DNA of 7,034 nt from Muribaculaceae bacterium (GTDB lineage Bacteria; Bacteroidota; Bacteroidia; Bacteroidales; Muribaculaceae). Of this stretch, positions 1-4,677 are shown piece by piece. The notes below the pieces were generated by a model that was given only the letters and a program-made list of their open reading frames with translations, searched no databases and was not told where the DNA came from. Both the position numbers and the translations under genes were made by a program. Position 1 is the first letter of the stretch; each line of letters begins with the position of its first letter. The stretch is taken from the NCBI GenBank assembly GCA_029052265.1, contig JAIDJJ010000422.1, forward strand, positions 1-7,034, in the 5' to 3' direction.

Positions 1-35
1 TTCAAGAACCAATCTTTAATACCTTAAGAATGATT

Positions 36-63
36 AGTTGATAATTGATAATTGAGAGTTGAT
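36..63. repeat. Heptamer tandem repeat downstream of the mannanase gene
   Basis: Four consecutive 7-bp units read AGTTGAT, AATTGAT, AATTGAG and AGTTGAT. They start about 45 bp beyond the mannanase stop codon in the transcription direction. The unit resembles the heptamers at the 3' ends of the other two minus-strand genes, sharing an ATT or TTG core. The period is clear by eye; no function is known. Confidence 0.75.
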
Positions 64-79
64 ATTCAATTTATTATGT

Positions 80-108
80 ATAATTCATGATGCATTATCA
101 GGAATTAT
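80..108 (-). terminator. Possible hairpin terminator after the mannanase gene
   Basis: An inverted repeat (80-91 against 97-108, loop GCATT) pairs over 12 bp with one mismatch and touches the last base of the mannanase stop codon. The stem is AT-rich and no long U-run follows in the minus-strand transcript, so it is weak as an intrinsic terminator. It could instead be a 3'-end stabilising hairpin. Confidence 0.35.
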
Positions 109-1421
109 TATTTCTCACCGGTTGCACAATGTTGATTGCATTTTGTGCATTGTTTCTTTTGATTAAGCTTTTGGTTTGCTTTTTTGATTATGTCGAGGGT
201 TGAACGGTCGGACGAAAAGACAGAATTAAGACCCTGGTCTTCCTGTGCCGGATCGCCGGTATAGGGATCTCCGGGTTGCCAGCTTTTGTGTAGCGGATCT
301 GCATTGCCTCCCCATCCCCAGAAATTAATACCGTTGAGTTCGTTGCCGTCAGCCATGGAGTTGAGCACATATTCATAATAGGCATCTCGTGTAGATGTGG
401 ACGAACCTTTCGCTATCTCCATGCCATCGCGGGGGAAGCCAAATTCTTCGAGGACGAGAGGTTTCTTTGTCAAGGCACGGTGAGAAGAGATATATTCTTT
501 GGTGTTGGCAATTGCCGTGGGGAGATCTGCGGCGAGACTTTCCGGTTTTACCCAGTTCCAGTTGTAAGGCCAGATATGGATGTTGGCATAATCGATGGCA
601 TCCGAATTGTGGATACGCGCCCAAAGGTCGATGTCGCCTTCACATCCCCACATCCCTTCACTGCCGGTGGATACCAGATGGTTGGGGTCAAGACTTTTGA
701 TCAGTTTGCCGGTGTCGACAAGCCAATTATAGAATGCTTCCTTGTTTGCCGGATCGAAGCAACGAGGTTCGTTGGCAATCTGCCACGACATTATTGCCGG
801 AGATTCCGCGTAAGGTTTGCCGGTTATTGAGTTGACACGGGTCACCATATTGCGGACATGGTTGGCATAAAGGTCCTTGGCTTTATCGTCTATTATGAAT
901 TTAGATACATACTTCATATAATTGTCATAGCCGTCGCGAAGGGGTAGTGGCGCTTCTCCGTGACCGGTCCATTCAAGATATGTGCCATATCCGCCGCTCC
1001 ATTCCCAGGCGTTGTTTAGATAGATAACGGCGCGCATGTCACGCTTCTCAAGTTCGGCGATGAGATAGTCGAGACCTTCCAGAATCTCCTGATTGTAGAC
1101 TCCGGGTTCTGTCTGAAGTGTAGGTTCTATATGAGAGTGTATGGATCTGTTGCCGTCACCTCCGGCGAGTATGCGGAGGTTGTCTATTCCGATAGCCTGA
1201 AGGGAATCGAGTTCGGCGGCAAGACGGTTGCGGTCGCCACCGGTGCCGGGAGATCCGAGTATTGCACCATACCAGAAATTGGTGCCGGCATACTTATATG
1301 GCTTGCCCCGCAGTATAAATTCACCGTTGTCGGAGACAGTGACGAAGTCATTGGCGCGGACAGTGAAATTAGCGATTGCCATTATGAATAAAATTATTGC
1401 AAAATTGACTTTTTTTGACAT
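108..1421 (-). CDS. Secreted GH5 endo-beta-1,4-mannanase (GH5_7-like)
   Basis: A 437-residue secreted endo-beta-1,4-mannanase that should cleave the mannan backbone by the retaining mechanism of clan GH-A. Residues 1-23 form a signal peptide (KK, hydrophobic 7-19, probable cleavage after VRA). There is no lipobox cysteine, so it is probably periplasmic or released. The catalytic domain covers about 26-419. Seen motifs are the conserved Arg in NLRILAG (R83), IANEPRCF with acid/base E218, IHIWPYNW (H282, W284), VLEEFGFPRDG with probable nucleophile E326, and FWGWGG (W368-W370). The NEPRC and EEFG contexts favour GH5_7 over cellulase-type GH5. The last 17 residues add an odd CxxCxxxC tail (C425, C428, C432). 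The gene lies 180 bp after the esterase, in the same direction, with no TAnnTTTG box in the gap, so co-transcription is likely. No Shine-Dalgarno precedes the ATG. Subfamily and substrate are inferred from motifs only. Confidence 0.92.
   Translation of the reverse strand: MSKKVNFAIILFIMAIANFTVRANDFVTVSDNGEFILRGKPYKYAGTNFWYGAILGSPGTGGDRNRLAAELDSLQAIGIDNLRILAGGDGNRSIHSHIEPTLQTEPGVYNQEILEGLDYLIAELEKRDMRAVIYLNNAWEWSGGYGTYLEWTGHGEAPLPLRDGYDNYMKYVSKFIIDDKAKDLYANHVRNMVTRVNSITGKPYAESPAIMSWQIANEPRCFDPANKEAFYNWLVDTGKLIKSLDPNHLVSTGSEGMWGCEGDIDLWARIHNSDAIDYANIHIWPYNWNWVKPESLAADLPTAIANTKEYISSHRALTKKPLVLEEFGFPRDGMEIAKGSSTSTRDAYYEYVLNSMADGNELNGINFWGWGGNADPLHKSWQPGDPYTGDPAQEDQGLNSVFSSDRSTLDIIKKANQKLNQKKQCTKCNQHCATGEK
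123..149. repeat. Inverted repeat within the mannanase 3' coding end
   Basis: TGCACAA (123-129) and TTGTGCA (143-149) form a perfect 7-bp inverted repeat with a 13-nt loop. It lies in the codons for the Cys-containing C-terminal tail. The loop contains one GATTGCA (134-140), the same heptamer that is tandemly repeated at 1583-1603. This may be chance or a trace of a repeat that extended the reading frame. Confidence 0.4.
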
Positions 1422-1430
1422 TGATTTATG

Positions 1431-1470
1431 GGGTTAAGGTGGGTTAAGGTGGGTTAAGGTGGGTTAAGGA
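1431..1470. repeat. 10-bp tandem repeat, four copies
   Basis: GGGTTAAGGT is repeated perfectly at 1431, 1441 and 1451, with a fourth copy (last base A) at 1461. It begins 9 bp upstream of the mannanase start codon, so copy-number change by slippage would alter the leader length. On the plus strand the GGG runs are separated by 7-nt loops, which meets the usual G-quadruplex pattern. Confidence 0.95.
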
Positions 1471-1506
1471 GAGAAAGGAGAGAAAGGAGAGAAAGGAGAG
1501 AAAGGA
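1471..1506. repeat. 9-bp tandem repeat, four copies
   Basis: GAGAAAGGA is repeated four times perfectly, directly after the 10-bp repeat. With its flanks it forms a 43-bp homopurine tract (1466-1508). Decayed related units follow to about 1541 (GGTTAAGGT, GATTAAAGT, GGATAAGGG), suggesting that the array has been longer or has shifted its unit over time. Confidence 0.95.
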
Positions 1507-1582
1507 GATGTAAGGTGGTTAAGGTGATTAAAGTGGATAAGGGATTTATTTACTTATGGTTGGTTTAATTATTCTAATTGCT

Positions 1583-1603
1583 GATTGCAGATTGCAGATT
1601 GCT
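1583..1603. repeat. Heptamer tandem repeat at the esterase stop codon
   Basis: Three 7-bp units, GATTGCA, GATTGCA and GATTGCT, run into the esterase stop codon (TAG read at 1604-1602). It belongs to the same size class as the heptamers at 36-63 and 3261-3394. Confidence 0.7.
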
Positions 1604-3041
1604 ATTTGTCCCAGTTGTCTGTGCGGAAAGGGATGAGTGGCATTCCGTAGTTGTCGTGGACTTTGCCGATAGCAAAATTCTTGAAGCAGTATCTGACAGA
1701 TTTAATATCTTTTACTTCAGGGGATGACACTTTTATTGTCAGTTTGCCAAGATCGATCTCTGTGTTGGCAGGATGAAAGACGCGGTCTTCTCCAGCCACT
1801 TCAAAGCCTTCAAGATTCTCATTCGGTGTCAGTCCGTTCCAGGCGTTGTCGAAAGAAAGGATGGCGTAGTCACCATGGTTTTCCATATTTTTGAATGTAG
1901 GATATGTGTGTGGCACTCCCGGGATTCCATATGAATAGGTGGCAGCTGCAGCGGCAAGACGTTGACCGATCGGGCGTTTGTTGCGGGCATGTATGTCGTT
2001 GGGTTCGTCTGGATAAACGAGATCGGAGGTGCATATGATATGTCTGCCGTCAGCCACATCTGCACCTCTGTGCTGCGCTTCACGGAAGAGTGCCGCCTCA
2101 GTGTTGTCCACTCCACCATACACCCATCCGGGAAGTTCTACGAAATAGAATTGCATGCCGGGGTTATTCCAAAGATCTCTCCAATGATGCACCATTTCAG
2201 TCTGACGGGTAGGGTAATAGTCATGTCCGCCTACGTTTGATTCCCCTTGGTTCCAAAGGAATCCACGTGCGGTATATCCCGCTATAGGTAGAAGCATGGC
2301 ATTATACATCACTCCGACTCTTTCCCATTCATTTATATCAGGATTGTTTTTCTCCGCTTCCATGTTGCGGTCAGGATATTTGGCGATAATTTCAGCGGGC
2401 TCCCATCCTTCTACTTTGGAACCGCCATATGCGCAAGACACGATCCCCACAGGGACATCAAGCATATCGCGTAAAGCGGTTGCGAAATACCATCCCACTG
2501 CTGATAGTTCTCCGGTTGTGGCAGGGTTGCATTCCATCCATGCGCCCTCAAAATTGTCTTTAGGTTCATAGCTGCCGGCTTTCGGCACGTTTACAAACCG
2601 TATCCCTTTACCAAGTTTGCGTGAAAACATCACTTGTTCGCCGGCACCTTCCACCGGTTGATGCCAGAATCCTCTGAGGGGCATTTCCATATTGCTTTGT
2701 CCGGATGCGACCCAGACCTCACCGGCAAGAACATTATTGATTGTAAGGTTGTGGTTGTCAGACTTGTCAGTTATGTTGATTGAAATAGGTTGGTAAGAGG
2801 GGAGGGGTGTTTTGATAGACAGTTTCCATTTGCCGTCTTTTCCGACCTTTGCGGAGGCTGACTCTCCCCATGATCCTGTAGCGACTACAGTTGATCCGGG
2901 TGTGGCTTTACCCCATAAAGCGGCAGAGGTGTCTGCCTGGATCACCATATTGTCAGTAAATATGTTTGGCATCTCAATTTTTGCATATGAGCAAAAAGCG
3001 GATGAGAGAATTGCCGGTAATAAAAAGAATCTATATTTCAT
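1602..3041 (-). CDS. Secreted SGNH carbohydrate O-acetylesterase (sialate O-acetylesterase family)
   Basis: A 479-residue esterase expected to remove O-acetyl groups from a carbohydrate. Residues 1-20 are a signal peptide (MKYRFFLLPA start, probable cleavage after SYA). A beta-rich N-terminal part spans about 21-105, then the SGNH hydrolase domain. Visible motifs are VWVASGQSNMEM with catalytic S116, GGSKVEGW (206-213), FLWNQGESN (261-269), and PNDIHARNKRPIGQRLA with D349 and catalytic H351; a beta-rich C-terminal part follows. The family name reflects sialic acid enzymes, but the mannanase and alpha-galactosidase neighbours suggest acetylated mannan as substrate (inference). The ATG at 3041 is preferred to an in-frame GTG at 3047. 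The ATG starts a better signal peptide and lies about 20 nt from the predicted transcription start. The gene has its own promoter and is probably co-transcribed with the mannanase. Confidence 0.9.
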   Translation of the reverse strand: MKYRFFLLPAILSSAFCSYAKIEMPNIFTDNMVIQADTSAALWGKATPGSTVVATGSWGESASAKVGKDGKWKLSIKTPLPSYQPISINITDKSDNHNLTINNVLAGEVWVASGQSNMEMPLRGFWHQPVEGAGEQVMFSRKLGKGIRFVNVPKAGSYEPKDNFEGAWMECNPATTGELSAVGWYFATALRDMLDVPVGIVSCAYGGSKVEGWEPAEIIAKYPDRNMEAEKNNPDINEWERVGVMYNAMLLPIAGYTARGFLWNQGESNVGGHDYYPTRQTEMVHHWRDLWNNPGMQFYFVELPGWVYGGVDNTEAALFREAQHRGADVADGRHIICTSDLVYPDEPNDIHARNKRPIGQRLAAAAATYSYGIPGVPHTYPTFKNMENHGDYAILSFDNAWNGLTPNENLEGFEVAGEDRVFHPANTEIDLGKLTIKVSSPEVKDIKSVRYCFKNFAIGKVHDNYGMPLIPFRTDNWDK

Positions 3042-3065
3042 GGTCACGGTTCTTAAAATTTTTCA

Positions 3066-3096
3066 CAAAAATATATAGAAATGACTAACAATCAAA
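3066..3096 (-). promoter_or_regulatory. Bacteroidetes-type promoter for the esterase-mannanase unit
   Basis: On the minus strand a TTTG -33 box (3096-3093) is followed after exactly 19 bp by TATTTTTG (3073-3066), matching the Bacteroidetes -7 consensus TAnnTTTG. Transcription would start near 3060, giving a leader of about 20 nt to the ATG at 3041. This is the best promoter match in the window. Confidence 0.7.
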
Positions 3097-3141
3097 AGAA
3101 AAGGGGTAAATGTGCAAATAATTGATAAAAAAGTGTAAGTT

Positions 3142-3161
3142 TTGGTTGTTGTTGGTTGTTA
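3142..3161. repeat. Short direct repeat of TTGGTTGTT
   Basis: Two adjoining 10-bp units, TTGGTTGTTG and TTGGTTGTTA, are followed by a partial third (GTTGGT). They lie about 45 bp upstream of the esterase -33 box. A regulator site is possible, but low-complexity repeat growth is equally likely. Confidence 0.5.
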
Positions 3162-3192
3162 GTTGGTGGGAGTAATGAGTATTGCAGATAAA

Positions 3193-3209
3193 CAAAAACT
3201 TTGTTTTTG
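3193..3209. terminator. Small AT-rich hairpin between the AraC and esterase genes
   Basis: CAAAAAC and GTTTTTG form a perfect 7-bp stem around a TTT loop. It lies about 185 bp past the AraC stop codon and could help end that transcript, but the stem is weak. It may equally be a regulatory dyad. Confidence 0.3.
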
Positions 3210-3220
3210 AACCAAACAGC

Positions 3221-3230
3221 TCCGCGCGGA
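3221..3230. other. GC-rich perfect 10-bp palindrome
   Basis: TCCGCGCGGA is self-complementary and stands out sharply in a very AT-rich spacer. It lies between the esterase promoter and the heptamer array. It could be a protein-binding site or part of a dispersed element; the sequence alone does not decide. Confidence 0.4.
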
Positions 3231-3260
3231 TTCCGGGTTTATTGCTTATAATGTAGCTTT

Positions 3261-3394
3261 CTAATTACTAACTACGACTAACGACTAACTAATGACTAAT
3301 GACTAATTACTAATGACTAATTACTAATTACTAATTACTAATTACTAATGACTAATGACTAACGACTAACGACTAATTGGCAATTGGCAATTGC
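3261..3394. repeat. Long degenerate heptamer tandem array (CTAAYKA)
   Basis: Twelve contiguous 7-bp units of the form CTAATGA, CTAATTA or CTAACGA occupy 3289-3372. Less regular units precede them from 3261, including a 4-bp partial unit at 3285-3288. Three more heptamers (TAATTGG, CAATTGG, CAATTGC) fill 3374-3394 and abut the AraC stop codon. Variation is concentrated at unit positions 5 and 6. Together with 3048-3260 this fills the 347-bp AraC-esterase gap, in which no credible gene is seen. Confidence 0.92.
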
Positions 3395-4282
3395 TCAAAC
3401 GAGGAGCCTGTTGCGCTTATATAACTCCCTGAACTCTTTCGGAGAACAGTCTTTCCGTTTTTTGAATATACGGTTGAAATAACTTATGTTGTTGAAGCCG
3501 CAAGAATAGCATATTTCCGCTATGGAATTTGTGCTGTCTACGAGTGCACGGGTTGCATGTCCGAGTCTCACATCTGTGATATATTCCGATACATGCCGTC
3601 CTGTGCGGAGTTTAAAGAACCTGCTGAAAGATGTGGCAGTCATCCCTACCATGTCTGCAAGCACGGAAAGCCGGATATCGTCCTGATAATTTTTGTCGAT
3701 ATATTCTTTTACTTTAAGTATTCTGCGACTGTCGGTATGGGCGGGAGCTTTTGCAAAAGACGAGGATGAAAGAATTTTTGAGTCCGGGCTTGTGGCGAGT
3801 TCATAGAGAATTCTCATTAAAAGGAGCATCCGGAAAAAGTTGTCGGGTGTTTTGGTGAGTTTGTCAAGCAAGTGATAGATTTTAAGTATGGATTCCTGTG
3901 AGAAGGCTATCCCGTGTCTTGATTTTTCAAGCATGTCTTTTATCGGCGCCATCTGGTTTTTGCCGAGAAATGTGTCGCCGAACAGGTTCTTGGAAAATTG
4001 CAGGGTGATTTCATGTATTTTGGTGGAGGTGCATTTGTATTGTTCCCAACAGTGTTCTATCCCATGCCCTACAAGCACAAGATCGAGCGAACCAATTTCA
4101 GATACTGAATCCCCCACTACGCGTGATGCATGCGGAGCGTCTGCCACAAAATTCAGTTCATAATCCTCATGCCGGTGTATGGGATATGTGAACTGTTCCT
4201 TATATCTGTCGACGAAATAGAAACAGTCTTTGTCTGACAGGGGGGTGATCTCGGTGATAATCTCTTTCTGAAGGGTAGACAT
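3395..4282 (-). CDS. AraC-family transcriptional regulator
   Basis: A 295-residue cytoplasmic DNA-binding regulator. The N-terminal half (about 20-110) looks like the cupin sugar-sensing domain of AraC proteins, with HRHEDYELNFV (H36, H38) near its start. The C-terminal domain (about 186-290) contains two helix-turn-helix units. The first is around LSVLADMVGMTATSFSRFFK (205-224). The second is around IAEICYSCGFNNISYFNRIF (254-273) and ends in the family signature CSPKEFRELYK. It has no signal peptide or membrane segment, so it is not a hybrid two-component regulator of the kind that often controls Bacteroidetes glycan loci. It is divergent from the alpha-galactosidase and upstream of the esterase and mannanase, so control of all three is likely, probably as an activator responding to a mannan-derived sugar (inference). 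The ATG at 4282 has no Shine-Dalgarno. Confidence 0.94.
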   Translation of the reverse strand: MSTLQKEIITEITPLSDKDCFYFVDRYKEQFTYPIHRHEDYELNFVADAPHASRVVGDSVSEIGSLDLVLVGHGIEHCWEQYKCTSTKIHEITLQFSKNLFGDTFLGKNQMAPIKDMLEKSRHGIAFSQESILKIYHLLDKLTKTPDNFFRMLLLMRILYELATSPDSKILSSSSFAKAPAHTDSRRILKVKEYIDKNYQDDIRLSVLADMVGMTATSFSRFFKLRTGRHVSEYITDVRLGHATRALVDSTNSIAEICYSCGFNNISYFNRIFKKRKDCSPKEFRELYKRNRLLV

Positions 4283-4439
4283 GGTGATATTATTTCAAGG
4301 AGTGACCGCTAACGGTGGGCTCTAAGAAAGATATAATCGCGAAGTGTTTCAAAGTAAGGATATGTTTGCCGGGAGGGTGAAAATCCTGTTATCCTATCAC
4401 TAATTTTAAACAACTTCTAAGATTGGGTTGTAAAAGTAA

Positions 4440-4447
4440 CAAAAATA
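4440..4447 (-). promoter_or_regulatory. Candidate -7 box for the AraC gene
   Basis: The minus strand reads TATTTTTG, matching TAnnTTTG. The nearest TTTG upstream (4476-4473) is 25 bp away rather than about 19, so the match is incomplete. The implied leader is about 150 nt. Confidence 0.35.
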
Positions 4448-4540
4448 ATTCAATAATTTTTATTGTCTGACACAAATATGACAAAGATGCTTCAACTTTT
4501 CTATTCTTTTCAATGTTTTGTCTGTTTTTCTATAATATAA

Positions 4541-4555
4541 TCCACACTTTGTGGA
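4541..4555. promoter_or_regulatory. TCCACA-CTT-TGTGGA inverted repeat, possible operator
   Basis: A perfect 6-bp inverted repeat with a 3-bp spacer lies about 85 bp upstream of the alpha-galactosidase -7 box, with AT-rich sequence on both sides. It contains, on the minus strand, AAAGTGTGG, close to AAAGTGTGAG at 4610 and AAAGTGTAAG at 3130. It could be a regulator site. Confidence 0.4.
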
Positions 4556-4639
4556 AAATTAAAAAAAATTCAATACAAATTCAACACATAAGGAGAATAA
4601 AAAGGCAATAAAGTGTGAGGAAATGATTAGTTTTAGATA

Positions 4640-4647
4640 TAATTTTG
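4640..4647 (+). promoter_or_regulatory. -7 box of the alpha-galactosidase promoter
   Basis: TAATTTTG matches the Bacteroidetes TAnnTTTG -7 consensus and predicts a transcription start near 4653, about 25 nt before the ATG. No TTTG is found at the -33 position (4617-4620 reads GAGG), so the promoter probably depends on an activator. AAAGTGTGAG (4610-4619) sits at that place. Confidence 0.5.
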
Positions 4648-4677
4648 CACTATGGAATTTAATATATCAGACAACCT

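Larger units (their letters stand above)
1420..1552 (-). promoter_or_regulatory. G-free 5' leader of the mannanase gene
   Basis: The plus strand has no C from 1420 to 1552, so the mannanase mRNA has no G for 133 nt up to its start codon. About half the bases in the tandem repeat part are C. Such a leader can form neither G-C nor G-U pairs within itself. Possible roles are an unstructured ribosome landing zone in place of a Shine-Dalgarno, or a C-rich, G-poor Rho-loading (rut-like) segment controlling read-through from the esterase. The composition is directly visible; the role is inference. Confidence 0.55.
4283..4677. promoter_or_regulatory. Divergent control region between AraC and alpha-galactosidase genes
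   Basis: This 395-bp AT-rich spacer has no credible gene. It holds candidate -7 boxes in both directions (4440-4447 minus, 4640-4647 plus) and a dyad at 4541-4555. Two adjoining 11-bp direct repeats, TGACACAAATA (4468-4478) and TGACAAAGATG (4479-4489), lie about one helical turn apart, as AraC half-sites often do. A small dyad ACCG-CTAA-CGGT (4305-4316) lies in the predicted AraC leader. Regulator binding is inferred, not shown. Confidence 0.6.

Noticed and set aside
480..830. 116-residue plus-strand ORF
   Set aside because: It lies fully opposite the mannanase catalytic domain, shows no recognisable family, and has no promoter or ribosome site of its own. It is a shadow frame.
1431..1506. 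Insertion-sequence ends or an att site
   Set aside because: There is no transposase, no terminal inverted repeat and no target duplication; simple tandem repetition explains the sequence.
1602..3041. Sialic acid catabolism role for the esterase
   Set aside because: The family name suggests it, but no sialidase, NanA or related gene is nearby, while mannan enzymes are on both sides.
3042..3047. GTG start two codons before the esterase ATG
   Set aside because: The ATG at 3041 gives a typical signal peptide and ATG is preferred. The extra two residues add nothing, although the GTG cannot be fully excluded.
3261..3394. CRISPR array
   Set aside because: The units are 7 bp, directly adjoining and without spacers, and no cas gene is present. 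This is a simple tandem repeat.
4590..4595. AAGGAG as a Shine-Dalgarno
   Set aside because: No suitable start codon follows at the right distance, and it lies upstream of the predicted transcription start.
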